DNA of 52,336 nucleotides, from positions 1-52,336 of the forward strand of contig JAEWKH010000030.1 in the NCBI GenBank assembly GCA_023386155.1, written 5' to 3'. Position numbers and translations under genes: made by a program. Every line of letters starts with the position of its first letter. The stretch's first letter is position 1. Source of the DNA: Pseudomonadota bacterium (GTDB lineage: Bacteria; Pseudomonadota; Alphaproteobacteria; Rhizobiales; Beijerinckiaceae). Shown here one piece after another: positions 43,688 to 51,835 of the stretch. The notes beneath the pieces are model-generated. The model was not told the DNA's origin, did not search any database, and saw only the letters and a list, made by a program, of their open reading frames with translations.

Positions 43688-46393
43688 ATGGCCAAATCAC
43701 CCAAGAAGCCCAAGCTTTCCACCGGGAAGGCATCCAAGCCTGACCTAAAGCCGCTGGATCCCTATCTGGCCGATCTCCTCAATCCGGCGGTCAACCGGGA
43801 GCGGGAGGCGGCCGAGGGTTTTGCCGAGCGGGCGCAGGAAACCTTCATCCATGGCGACATCGCGGATGTCGACCCGGCGCTCGCCAAGAAGCTGGGCCTG
43901 AAGGGCCCGGACGACGGGCCGGACGTGGCCGAGGAGCTCGGCGACCTCTCGCCCGGGTCCGGCGTGTCGGCCACGGTCGATGCCCTGTCGAGGCTCCTGA
44001 CCGAGGGCGATCCGCGCTTCAAGAACGGCAAGCCCTGGGTGCCGCACCGCCCACCCCGCCCCGAGAAGTCGGAAGGCGGCATCCCGTTCAAGATCAAGTC
44101 CGACTTCACGCCCTCCGGCGACCAGCCGACAGCGATCGCGGAGCTCGTGGACGGCGTGCGCCGCGCCGAGCGCGACCAGGTGCTGCTCGGCGTCACCGGC
44201 TCGGGCAAGACCTTCACGATGGCCAAGGTGATCGAGGAGACGCAGCGCCCCGCCCTCATCCTCGCGCCGAACAAGACGCTGGCCGCGCAGCTCTACGGGG
44301 AGTTCAAGTCGTTCTTCCCCGACAACGCGGTGGAATACTTCGTCTCGTATTACGACTACTACCAGCCCGAGGCCTATGTGCCGCGCTCGGACACCTTCAT
44401 CGAGAAGGAATCGTCCATCAACGAGCAGATCGACCGCATGCGCCACTCGGCGACGCGCGCGCTTTTGGAGCGCGACGACGTGATCATCGTAGCCTCCGTG
44501 TCGTGCATCTACGGTATCGGCTCGGTCGAGACCTATACGGCCATGACCTTCTCCGTGAAGGTGGGCGAGCGCATCGAGCAGCGCCAGCTCATCGCGGATC
44601 TCGTGGCGTTGCAGTACAAGCGCATCCAGAGCGATTTCGCCCGCGGCACCTTCCGCGTGCGCGGCGACGTCATCGAGCTGTTTCCGGCCCACTTGGAGGA
44701 CCGCGCCTGGCGCATCGGCCTCTTCGGCGACGAGATCGAGAGCATCGTCGAGTTCGATCCGCTCACGGGCAAGAAGACCAACGACCTGTCCTTCGTGAAG
44801 GTCTATGCGAACTCGCACTACGTGACGCCGCGCCCGACCCTGCAGCAGGCCGTGAAGGGCATCCAGGACGAGTTGCAGCACCGCCTGCAGGAACTCGCCC
44901 GCATGGGCCGCCTGCTCGAAGCGCAGCGCCTGGAGCAGCGCACGCAGTTCGACCTCGAGATGATCGAGGCCACGGGCGTGTGCAACGGCATCGAGAATTA
45001 TTCGCGCTATCTCACCGGCCGCAAGCCCGGCGAGCCGCCGCCGACCCTGTTCGAGTACCTGCCCGACAACGCCCTCGTGTTCACCGACGAGAGCCACGTG
45101 ACCGTGCCGCAGATCGGCGGCATGTATCGCGGCGACTTCCGGCGCAAGGCGACGCTCGCCGAATACGGTTTCCGCCTGCCCTCCTGCCTCGACAACCGCC
45201 CCCTGCGCTTCGAGGAATGGGACGCCATGCGCCCGCAATCGATCCACGTCTCGGCGACGCCCGCCAAGTGGGAGATGGAGCAGACCGGCGGCGTGTTCGT
45301 GGAGCAGGTCATCCGCCCCACGGGCCTCGTCGATCCGGTCGTGGAGATCCGCCCGGCGCGCAGCCAGGTGGACGATCTCGTGCACGAGGTGAAGGAGCTC
45401 GCCGCGAACGGCTTCCGCACCCTCGTGACCACGCTCACCAAGCGCATGGCGGAAGACCTCACCGAATACATGCACGAGAACGGCATCCGCGTGCGCTACA
45501 TGCACTCGGACATCGACACGCTGGAGCGCATCGAGATCATCCGAGACCTCAGGCTCGGCGCCTTCGATGTGCTGATCGGCATCAACCTGCTGCGCGAGGG
45601 TCTCGACATTCCGGAATGCGCGCTCGTCGCCATTCTCGATGCGGACAAGGAAGGCTTCCTGCGCTCCGAGACCTCGCTGGTGCAGACCATCGGTCGCGCG
45701 GCGCGTAACGTGGAAGGCAAGGCGATCCTCTACGCCGACAAGATCACCGGCTCCATGGAGCGCGCCATCGCGGAGACCAACCGCCGCCGCGAGAAGCAGC
45801 TCGCCTACAACGCCGAGCATGGCATCACGCCGCAATCGGTGAAGAAGAACATCGCGGACATTCTCGAGAGCGTCTACGAGCGCGATCACGTCACGGTCGA
45901 TACCGGCCTCGCCGACAGGACGGTCGGCCACAACCTCAAGGCCGTCATCGCCGATCTCGAGAAGCGCATGCGCGAGGCCGCGGCGAATCTCGAGTTCGAG
46001 GAGGCGGCGCGCCTGCGCGACGAGCTCAAGCGCCTTCAGGCGACGGAGCTCGCCATCAGCGACGACCCGATGGCGCGCCAGGCCGACGTGGAGAAGGATG
46101 CCGGTCGCTACGGCGGCTCGCGCAAGTACGGCCGCAACGCCAACCTGCCGCCGAAGGGCCTGCCCCCGTCAGCCGACGGGGCGAGCGAGGGCGACGAGGA
46201 TTCGGACGCCTACGGCCCGACCGGCAAGGGCCGCTCCGACGAGGGCACGCGCATCCGCAAGCCCGGCCTCGACGAGATGGGTCCCGGCACCGACCGCGAG
46301 GTCCCGCTGAACTACCGCGAACGCCCCGCCGCGCGCTCGACGCAAGGCTTCGCGGGGCAGAAGCCGAAATACAAGGGGCGCAAGGGGCGGTAA
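43688..46393 (+). CDS. uvrB: Excinuclease ABC subunit UvrB
   Basis: UvrB is the damage-verifying helicase of nucleotide excision repair. The 901-residue protein carries Walker A GVTGSGKT at 168-175, the beta-hairpin (SYYDYYQPEAYVP), the LVFTDESHVTVPQ motif II region, the helicase motifs SATPAKWEM, LREGLDIPE and IGRAARN, and a C-terminal UVR coiled coil at about residues 750-785 (LEKRMREAAANLEFEEAARL). Compared with the roughly 670-residue E. coli protein it has about 130 extra N-terminal residues and a Gly/Arg-rich tail of about 110. These extensions are familiar from alphaproteobacterial UvrB. It is divergent from the Sel1 gene. Confidence 0.96.
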   Translation: MAKSPKKPKLSTGKASKPDLKPLDPYLADLLNPAVNREREAAEGFAERAQETFIHGDIADVDPALAKKLGLKGPDDGPDVAEELGDLSPGSGVSATVDALSRLLTEGDPRFKNGKPWVPHRPPRPEKSEGGIPFKIKSDFTPSGDQPTAIAELVDGVRRAERDQVLLGVTGSGKTFTMAKVIEETQRPALILAPNKTLAAQLYGEFKSFFPDNAVEYFVSYYDYYQPEAYVPRSDTFIEKESSINEQIDRMRHSATRALLERDDVIIVASVSCIYGIGSVETYTAMTFSVKVGERIEQRQLIADLVALQYKRIQSDFARGTFRVRGDVIELFPAHLEDRAWRIGLFGDEIESIVEFDPLTGKKTNDLSFVKVYANSHYVTPRPTLQQAVKGIQDELQHRLQELARMGRLLEAQRLEQRTQFDLEMIEATGVCNGIENYSRYLTGRKPGEPPPTLFEYLPDNALVFTDESHVTVPQIGGMYRGDFRRKATLAEYGFRLPSCLDNRPLRFEEWDAMRPQSIHVSATPAKWEMEQTGGVFVEQVIRPTGLVDPVVEIRPARSQVDDLVHEVKELAANGFRTLVTTLTKRMAEDLTEYMHENGIRVRYMHSDIDTLERIEIIRDLRLGAFDVLIGINLLREGLDIPECALVAILDADKEGFLRSETSLVQTIGRAARNVEGKAILYADKITGSMERAIAETNRRREKQLAYNAEHGITPQSVKKNIADILESVYERDHVTVDTGLADRTVGHNLKAVIADLEKRMREAAANLEFEEAARLRDELKRLQATELAISDDPMARQADVEKDAGRYGGSRKYGRNANLPPKGLPPSADGASEGDEDSDAYGPTGKGRSDEGTRIRKPGLDEMGPGTDREVPLNYRERPAARSTQGFAGQKPKYKGRKGR

Positions 46394-46450
46394 GGTCGCT
46401 CTCGCTCGAAGCATGGCATGCAGGGGATCGCGCGAACATTGCGGCACGAT

Positions 46451-46613
46451 CCTCCCTCCCCCTTGCGGGGAGGGATGGAGGGTGGGGGTCGCAAGGTCCA
46501 AGCCCTGCATTTCGTTCAGAGTGCGCAAGGCCGCTACTGCGCCTCACCTGCTGAATCCCTCTCCCGGTCGCACCACCCCCACCCCTGCCCCTCCCTGCAA
46601 GGGGGAGTGGAAC
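46451..46613. repeat. Long inverted palindromic repeat
   Basis: CCTCCCTCCCCCTTGCGGGG, GGGATGGAGGGTGGGGG and the distal CCCCCACCCCTGCCCCTCCC, TGCAAGGGGGAG form the same structure as the element inside the type IIG-like gene. It fills most of the gene-free 46394-46675 between the convergent uvrB and DUF4242-cyclase genes. Confidence 0.82.
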
Positions 46614-46675
46614 AGTGCCTGGCTCGTTACGCGATCCCGGGTCTTCGCTTCGCCCGTCCGGGACGACACATCCCC

Positions 46676-47485
46676 TCACCGCCAGTTCACCGCGAAGGCC
46701 TCGACCGGATGCGTGAAGCCCTTCACGCTTCGGCTGCCGAGATCCACGAAGGAGAAGCGCGGGGCGACGAGGCCGGTGATGGTTCCCGACACCACGATGG
46801 TGTCGGGCTCGGCGCTCTGGCACAGGCGGGCCGCCATCTGCACGGTGGCGCCGAACAGGTCGTTGTGGTCGGCCACCGGCTCGCCGGCATCGAGGCCGAT
46901 GCGCACGCGCAGCTTCTCGCGGCTCGCCAGGTTGAAGGCCTCGAAGGCCATCAGGATCGCCCGGGCGGCATCGACCGCGTCGGTCGCGTCGTCGAAGGCG
47001 GCCATGATCCCGTCGCCCGTGTGCTTGACCTCGCGCCCGCCCTTGTCGCGCAGGGCGCGGCGGACCATGGCGTCGTGCGCCCGCACCATCTCGACGGCGC
47101 GCGCATCGCCCAGGCGCTCGGTCATGGCGGTGGACTCGACGATGTCGGTGAACATGATGGCGCGCAGGGCCGGATCGACATTGCCGCCGGCGCTGCGCCC
47201 CGGCTCCGGATCGGAGACGCGGCCGAGAAAGGCCTCGACGGCGGAGAGGTCGACCTCGATCACGTCGCGGGCGATCTCCCCATGGGCCTCGTCGTGGACC
47301 CGCATGGCGGTCTCGATGTCGGGCGCGTCGATGAGGCAGAACGCGGTGCCGCGCCTGTCGTCGAACCAGTAGGTCAGGAACCGCACCCCATACTGCCCCT
47401 GCACCTCCAGGTCCTTGCGGTGCGCCTCGGCGATGTCGGCGGCGGTCAGGCCCTTCAGGTCGTGCCGGTCCAGGAAGATGGGCAT
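46676..47485 (-). CDS. DUF4242-adenylate/guanylate cyclase fusion
   Basis: The 269-residue protein joins two domains. Residues 1-78 match DUF4242 (FLDRHDLKGLTAADIAEAH, QYGVRFLTYWFDD, HDEAHGEIARDVIEV). Residues about 105-269 are a class III nucleotidyl cyclase catalytic domain with metal Asp D114 (AIMFTDIVEST) and D158 in KHTGDGIMAAF, then the GLDAGEPV strand. It would make cAMP or cGMP. DUF4242 has a nickel-binding member, so metal or ligand sensing is possible. The second metal Asp and the dimer interface seem complete. It is convergent with uvrB. Confidence 0.88.
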   Translation of the reverse strand: MPIFLDRHDLKGLTAADIAEAHRKDLEVQGQYGVRFLTYWFDDRRGTAFCLIDAPDIETAMRVHDEAHGEIARDVIEVDLSAVEAFLGRVSDPEPGRSAGGNVDPALRAIMFTDIVESTAMTERLGDARAVEMVRAHDAMVRRALRDKGGREVKHTGDGIMAAFDDATDAVDAARAILMAFEAFNLASREKLRVRIGLDAGEPVADHNDLFGATVQMAARLCQSAEPDTIVVSGTITGLVAPRFSFVDLGSRSVKGFTHPVEAFAVNWR

Positions 47486-47579
47486 GGCGGTTCTCCGCGC
47501 CCCCGGGCCAGTTTACACGGTTTGTTCGGGACGAGCGATGCGTCTTGAGGGCTGCATGCGAGGCGCGGGCCAGCGGGGC

Positions 47580-47921
47580 CTATCGCACGGTCTCGCCGAA
47601 GATGAAGATGAGACCACCGGCGATCACCGTCACGAGCATGCCGCCCGCGATGGACCCAACCCATCTGTGCCAGAGCCCCAACCTCACCGCCTCGGCGTAG
47701 AAGCCTTTCATGATGTGCCACTGCACTGGGCTTAGAGGATTGACCATCCGGAAATGGGAGAACGGGCGGTTCTCTCGCCGGCAGATGCTGCGAACGATCC
47801 GGACCTGTGTCCAGTACCCAACGAGGAGGGCACCAAAGGAGATGCCGATAAGACCAAAGAAAGCCAAGACGAATATCATGCCCTCATGGGCGGCCACGCT
47901 CTGGTGAAGCTGCGTTTTCAT
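47580..47921 (-). CDS. Hypothetical two-helix membrane protein
   Basis: The 113-residue protein has two clear membrane helices (IFVLAFFGLIGISFGALLVG at about 16-35; AGGMLVTVIAGGLIFIFGE near the end). A basic middle with CRRENRPFSHFRMVNPLSPV lies between them. I do not recognise the family. It follows the cyclase gene on the same strand with 94 bases between. Confidence 0.65.
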   Translation of the reverse strand: MKTQLHQSVAAHEGMIFVLAFFGLIGISFGALLVGYWTQVRIVRSICRRENRPFSHFRMVNPLSPVQWHIMKGFYAEAVRLGLWHRWVGSIAGGMLVTVIAGGLIFIFGETVR

Positions 47922-48081
47922 GTTACCCCTCCCGATGAAACTCTATTTCGTTCGCGGGCGACCAGTTTCAAGCCATGTAAGCATTCAGCCCTAAGCAGCC
48001 GCCTATTCAGGCATCGAGGGGAAACATGCGGCCTTGAACCATCGGCCTTGTGCCGGGATGGCGAGGGCCATGCATAATCAT

Positions 48082-48138
48082 TCAACCGATCGGTTGACTA
48101 ATCGAACGCCCGCGTCTATATTCAACCACATGGTTGAA
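48082..48138 (+). promoter_or_regulatory. Leaderless promoter with twin operators for ArsR-type gene
   Basis: TTGACT at 48094-48099 and TATATT at 48117-48122 are spaced by exactly 17 bases. A start about seven bases after the -10 box would fall on or next to the ATG at 48130, and no ribosome-binding site is visible, so a leaderless mRNA is likely. Operator 1 is the perfect palindrome TCAACCGATCGGTTGA (48082-48097), overlapping the -35 box. Operator 2, TTCAACCACATGGTTGAA (48121-48138), overlaps the -10 box and start codon. Their centres are 40 bases apart, about four helical turns. Confidence 0.7.
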
Positions 48139-48519
48139 TTACAGACATCCCGGCTCGACACCGTCTTTCACGCCCTCGGGGATTCCACCCGGCGGCGGAT
48201 GCTGCGCGACCTCGCGGAGGGCGAGCGCACGGTGAGCCAGCTTGCCGAGCCCTTCGCGATCTCCCTGGCGGCCGCCTCGAAGCACATCAAGGTGCTGGAG
48301 CAGGCCGGGCTGCTGCGGCGCGAGATCCGCGGCCGCACCCATGTCTGCCGGCTCGATCCGGGGCCGCTGGCGAGCGCCCACCAGTGGCTCGCCGTCTACG
48401 AGCGCTTCTGGACCGGGCGTCTGGACGTGCTGGAACGGCTCCTCCGCGAGGAGGACGCCCAGAAGTCCCCACCCGAGAAGTCCCCCCCTGCCCAACCTGA
48501 CGAAGGAGACGACCAATGA
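48130..48519 (+). CDS. ArsR-family transcriptional regulator
   Basis: The 129-residue winged helix-turn-helix protein has the ArsR/SmtB layout typical of the group paired with SRPBCC proteins: FHALGDSTRRRMLRDLAEGE, LAEPFAISLAAASKHIKVLE as recognition region, and a wing with LLRREIRGRTHVCRL. No metal-binding cysteines are seen. It probably represses itself and the downstream SRPBCC gene, with which it shares an ATGA overlap, by binding the twin palindromes across its promoter. Upstream in-frame starts are rejected because the promoter and operators lie there. Confidence 0.92.
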   Translation: MVELQTSRLDTVFHALGDSTRRRMLRDLAEGERTVSQLAEPFAISLAAASKHIKVLEQAGLLRREIRGRTHVCRLDPGPLASAHQWLAVYERFWTGRLDVLERLLREEDAQKSPPEKSPPAQPDEGDDQ

Positions 48520-49070
48520 CCGATTCCGCCACCATGGACCTCGCGGTCCCCAATCCCTATGGCGTGCTGACCGAACCGGCCACGCTCACGATCCAGCGCC
48601 TGCTGCCCGGCCCCGTCGAGCGCATCTGGGCCTATCTCACGCAGAGCGACCTGCGCCGCCAATGGCTCGCGGCGGGCGAGATGGAGCTGAAGGTCGGCGC
48701 GCCCGTCGAGCTCGTCTGGCGCAACAGCGAGCTCACCGACCCGCCCGGCGAGCGCCCGCCCGGCTTCGGCGAGGAGCACCGGATGGAGAGCCGGATCACC
48801 GAGCTCGATCCGCCCCACCGGCTCGCCATCACCTGGGGCTCCACCGGCGGCGTCACCTTCACGCTGGAGCAGAAGGGCTCCGAGGTTCTGCTCACCCTCG
48901 TCCACCGCCGCGTGCCCGACCGCTCCACCCTGCTCAATGTCAGCGCCGGCTGGCACGCCCACCTCGACATCCTGGCCGCCCGCGCGGCCGGCAACGTGCC
49001 GGGACCGGCGGCGTTCTGGGATCACTGGGCCCGGTTGAAGGAGGAATACGCGCGGCGGATTCCGGAGTGA
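48516..49070 (+). CDS. SRPBCC/AHSA1-like domain protein
   Basis: The 184-residue START-like protein matches the AHSA1-type SRPBCC fold: LTIQRLLPGPVERIWAYLTQ, SDLRRQWLAAGEMELKVG, RITELDPPHRLAITWG and the C-terminal helix region WHAHLDILAARAAG. It has a hydrophobic pocket for an unknown small ligand. It is translationally coupled to the ArsR gene (ATGA at 48516-48519), a common gene pair in which the ArsR protein controls expression. Confidence 0.92.
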   Translation: MTDSATMDLAVPNPYGVLTEPATLTIQRLLPGPVERIWAYLTQSDLRRQWLAAGEMELKVGAPVELVWRNSELTDPPGERPPGFGEEHRMESRITELDPPHRLAITWGSTGGVTFTLEQKGSEVLLTLVHRRVPDRSTLLNVSAGWHAHLDILAARAAGNVPGPAAFWDHWARLKEEYARRIPE

Positions 49071-49171
49071 TGAGGGTTTAGGAAAGGGCTCCGCCCGGGC
49101 GACTGGGCGGAAGACTCACATAATGATGGTCAATCCACTATAGGATCTTACGATATTGAGAGCGCCTGAGA

Positions 49172-50236
49172 TCAGCTGCTAACAGCAATCGGATCTTCAA
49201 GGGCTTGATATTTTGATGACGATGCATCTTCTTCCCAAAGTTGAGCAATATAGCTTCTCTGCTCAGACGAGAGAATTACTGCGCTAACTTGGCGCTCTAA
49301 TTCGGTCAGTCGATCCAAAATCTCGCCTCGAGCTGCTAGTGTGAAGGGACCAAGTCCAGCCGTTCCGTTCCTCCGTTTGAAGCACCGCTTTAGCGGATTC
49401 TGCCGAAACTCAATCAACCACGTTCTAAAATCTGCATAGGGCTGCAAGCTAGAATGGCCTGCTTGCAGCAGATTATCAGAAGAGCGGTCCCTTCTAACGA
49501 CAGTGCATGACCAACAGCCAAAACGTGCTCTTGCACAAGGCTTGTCATTCATTTCACGGACCACTGGACACTCACCACTTCCTTCTCTGTAAAGTTGAGC
49601 GAGTTTGAAGACATCAATGGACACCGGCACTTCTAGCTCATAGAGCGTTAACCAAACATCGGATAAGTCAAAATTTGCAATCGGCATATAAAGATGCGCT
49701 GTTGATCCAGCCCCCCGTTGCTTTTGGATCACAGCATCGCCAAATTCTTGAGTACCGTATTTAGTCATACTACGGTCACGTTGGTGACTTTCCCCCCACC
49801 TCATTCCGACAACAACAAGGCTATTAGGCCCTGCGTCTTTCAAGAAATGTTGAACAGGACGTATTCGCAGATCCGTCGTGCACCATCGGAAAAAAGTTGT
49901 TGGAGGGGGATAACCTCGCCCAATTATTCGAACGAAAAAGCTCTGATCAATTCTCGGTTTGAGGATTTTTACCTCAGACTGAAAATTGCTATTGCGCATC
50001 TCTTGCGATATATTTTCAAGTGTATACTTAACAAACCTATCAATAATCGGATTCTCAACCTCAGTATCACAGTAGATGAAGGACACCTTTGAGCTCAGAG
50101 AAGGTTCTCTCAATAGCGCAGCATATACCAATTTGACAACTACAGAGGAGTCTTTGCCGCCACTATACGCGACGGCAATTGGACCATTCCAATTTTTGAG
50201 GACTCTTCTAACCTCCTCAATTTTCGTTTCAATCAT
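49172..50236 (-). CDS. DndC-like PP-loop sulfurtransferase
   Basis: The 354-residue protein belongs to the PAPS reductase/DndC branch of N-type ATP pyrophosphatases. The PP-loop SGGKDS is at 25-30. FFRWCTTDLRIRP (115-127) and GMRWGESHQR (144-153) match DndC more than assimilatory PAPS reductase. Cysteines C223, C234, C241 and C244 lie in GECPVV, KPCARARFGCWSCTVV and are the likely Fe-S ligands of this branch. DndC and BREX PAPS-reductase proteins act in DNA sulfur modification or defence. No dndB, dndD, dndE or pglZ-like gene is nearby. It is the second gene of a coupled pair with a membrane protein. Base composition is clearly AT-richer than the flanks. Confidence 0.85.
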   Translation of the reverse strand: MIETKIEEVRRVLKNWNGPIAVAYSGGKDSSVVVKLVYAALLREPSLSSKVSFIYCDTEVENPIIDRFVKYTLENISQEMRNSNFQSEVKILKPRIDQSFFVRIIGRGYPPPTTFFRWCTTDLRIRPVQHFLKDAGPNSLVVVGMRWGESHQRDRSMTKYGTQEFGDAVIQKQRGAGSTAHLYMPIANFDLSDVWLTLYELEVPVSIDVFKLAQLYREGSGECPVVREMNDKPCARARFGCWSCTVVRRDRSSDNLLQAGHSSLQPYADFRTWLIEFRQNPLKRCFKRRNGTAGLGPFTLAARGEILDRLTELERQVSAVILSSEQRSYIAQLWEEDASSSKYQALEDPIAVSS

Positions 50237-50883
50237 GAGCCAAGCGTCCGCAACAAGCCTTCTCTTAGCTCTTCACGATGATGCGTTAAAATGAATTCAA
50301 CTTGCTGATTTCCAATTACTATTTGCCGTTTCGTGGTAAGATATGAAAGAATTAATGATATAATACTTATTATTACAAGTCCCCACAACAGAACAAGCAT
50401 TCTATCCCAGAATAAATCGACCTGCTCTATTTGGTTGCCTACCACCGCAGCAAAGTGCCAAACCACTAAACCGACCACGCTGATCGCGCGCAGATCAGCA
50501 GCGCCAGTCCACAATGCACCATTTGAATAAGCCATCTCGCTTTGGCGCATCAAAGATGGATCCGAATCGACGATTTTATAGAAGACAGAACGTACATTCT
50601 TCCATGTAATAGACGACTGTTTTTCTTCTGGAAGCACAGCCCTGAGCTGAACAACTAAATTATTATTGACTTTAGAATAGAATGGCCTGTTCGCAATTTC
50701 CCTACAGAAGGTCATATTGTATAGGGCGCCTAAGCCAATAACCAAAGCAAGCTTCAGCAAATCCTCAAGAGAGTCTGGAATTGTGAGGCTATACCACCCT
50801 GTGGCCCACCCAAGCGCAAATCCTAAGCAATAGATAAATATACCCGGCGTCACGAGACGCGTATATTTAAGCTTTTCAAACAT
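50233..50883 (-). CDS. Four-helix membrane protein coupled to DndC-like gene
   Basis: The 216-residue protein has two helices near the N-terminus (about 12-32 and 43-60), a soluble region at about 61-130 (VQLRAVLPEEKQSSITWKNV), two more helices (about 133-150 and 161-182) and a cytoplasmic tail (TTKRQIVIGNQQVEFILTHH). I do not recognise the family. Its TGA overlaps the DndC-like ATG (50233-50236), so the two proteins are made together. The 2+2 helix plan recalls membrane effectors of defence systems, but that is inference. Base composition is AT-rich (about 42% GC in a sampled line) and codon use differs from the chromosome. Confidence 0.8.
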   Translation of the reverse strand: MFEKLKYTRLVTPGIFIYCLGFALGWATGWYSLTIPDSLEDLLKLALVIGLGALYNMTFCREIANRPFYSKVNNNLVVQLRAVLPEEKQSSITWKNVRSVFYKIVDSDPSLMRQSEMAYSNGALWTGAADLRAISVVGLVVWHFAAVVGNQIEQVDLFWDRMLVLLWGLVIISIISLILSYLTTKRQIVIGNQQVEFILTHHREELREGLLRTLGS

Positions 50884-50910
50884 AGTTCCCCCCGGTGGCT
50901 GCTCTACAGC

Positions 50911-50930
50911 CTTGAGTTGAGATACTCAAG
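50911..50930. promoter_or_regulatory. Palindrome upstream of the membrane/DndC-like operon
   Basis: CTTGAGT-N6-ACTCAAG has perfect seven-base arms and lies about 30-50 bases before the membrane-protein start, between its GGGGGGAA ribosome-binding site and the Xre gene. A weaker CTAG-CGCA-CTAG inverted site is at 50990-51001. Either may be an operator; the rest of 50884-51057 shows nothing else. Confidence 0.5.
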
Positions 50931-51057
50931 TTCCCTTGCTAGGAATTTTGCGGCGAGAAGTGCGGACACATCACACATGGAGAGATGTCCTAGCGCACTA
51001 GACGCTTCCGCGATGTAAAGGGAGAGCAGAATGACGTTACGCGACACATAGTCTACT

Positions 51058-51294
51058 CTACTCCCGCATCAGCCGATCAATCAGCGCCTTCGGATCCAGC
51101 TCAAGCGCCCTAGCCACGGCGACGAACTCGACCACATCGAGGCGGCGTTCGCCGCCTTCGTATTTCGCGACGAAGGATTGGGGCTTCCCGAGGCGCTCGG
51201 CGACCTCGACCTGCGTGAGGCCGGCTTTCCTGCGCGCCTCGATCAGGAGTTCGCATAACCTCTGGTATTGCTGCGAGTAGATGGTTTTCTGCAT
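51058..51294 (-). CDS. Xre/Cro-CI-type regulator upstream of DndC-like operon
   Basis: The 78-residue protein is a minimal HTH_3 domain: RLCELLIEARRKAGLTQVEV and AERLGKPQSFVAKYEGGERR, then LDVVEFVAVARALELDPKAL. It resembles controller proteins and Xre antitoxins, but no toxin is adjacent. I chose the start at 51294 (MQKTIYSQQY). The longer frame to 51408 runs across the operator palindromes and is rejected. It is co-oriented with the membrane/DndC-like operon, 175 bases upstream, and may regulate it. Its GC is closer to the chromosomal average. Confidence 0.88.
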   Translation of the reverse strand: MQKTIYSQQYQRLCELLIEARRKAGLTQVEVAERLGKPQSFVAKYEGGERRLDVVEFVAVARALELDPKALIDRLMRE

Positions 51295-51319
51295 CGGCTG
51301 CCCCTGCCCTGACAGCCGC

Positions 51320-51356
51320 GATATTTTCGCTTTCGAAATATCCCATATTGGGATAT
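51320..51356. promoter_or_regulatory. Interlocked palindromic operators at Xre promoter
   Basis: GATATTT-TCGCTTTCG-AAATATC (51320-51342) overlaps ATATCCCA-TAT-TGGGATAT (51338-51356). Both have perfect arms and sit 26-62 bases before the Xre start, in an AT-rich pocket between divergent genes. They are likely binding sites for the Xre protein. Confidence 0.6.
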
Positions 51357-51389
51357 CAGTCGGTACATCAACGACCGACGCCCCTTGCC

Positions 51390-51638
51390 ATGCCCACCTC
51401 CTGGACACGCTCCCACAAAACCTCTCTCTGGCGCCGGCTCGATCCGGTTGCGGCGAGCCGCGTCATGGCGGGCTGTTATGGCGAGGGGGCCGGGGCCGAG
51501 GTGCTGCTGCGGGCTTTTCTCGAGGAGCGGGACATGAACCAAGCCGCCGTGCGCTTCTGGCTGCGGGTCTATGACCTGCTGGGCGGCCCCGGCAGGCCGC
51601 AGGCTGCCGCGCCCCGCGAAGCCGCCCGAAAGGCCTGA
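51390..51638 (+). CDS. Small conserved hypothetical protein
   Basis: The 82-residue protein reads LWRRLDPVAASRVMAGCYGE and AEVLLRAFLEERDMNQAAVR, then FWLRVYDLLGGPGRPQ, with mostly helical character and a low-complexity Pro/Ala tail. Short proteins of this pattern are familiar to me from Methylobacterium-like genomes, but I know no function. I take the ATG at 51390; the frame also opens at 51348. It is divergent from the Xre gene. Confidence 0.5.
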   Translation: MPTSWTRSHKTSLWRRLDPVAASRVMAGCYGEGAGAEVLLRAFLEERDMNQAAVRFWLRVYDLLGGPGRPQAAAPREAARKA

Positions 51639-51835
51639 GGGGCCCGTGAGCCCCTGCCCTCGTCGATGAGGATGGCTCGTCATTCGGTGCGGGGCACGGG
51701 CGCTGTTTCTCCTCCCGCCCAGCTCAGGCCTGCCTGCGATATCCTCTTGCGCAAGTCGGGCATTTCCGACTTGCGTGTGAGAGGTCGACCGTCAGCTCCG
51801 GGTGAGGGATGCGCCTTCTCCGGATGGATCTGTGA

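Noticed and set aside
43745..45931. Minus-strand open frame of about 728 codons antisense to uvrB
   Set aside because: A codon-bias shadow of uvrB. No recognised domain and no ribosome-binding site that fits.
49172..50883. A complete Dnd, Ssp or type IV BREX system
   Set aside because: Only the DndC-like gene is recognisable. No cysteine desulfurase, DndB/D/E, SspB/D/E, PglZ or BrxC-like gene lies within the window.
51058..51408. Longer Xre frame starting at 51408
   Set aside because: It would run through both operator palindromes. The domain and a normal start lie at 51294.
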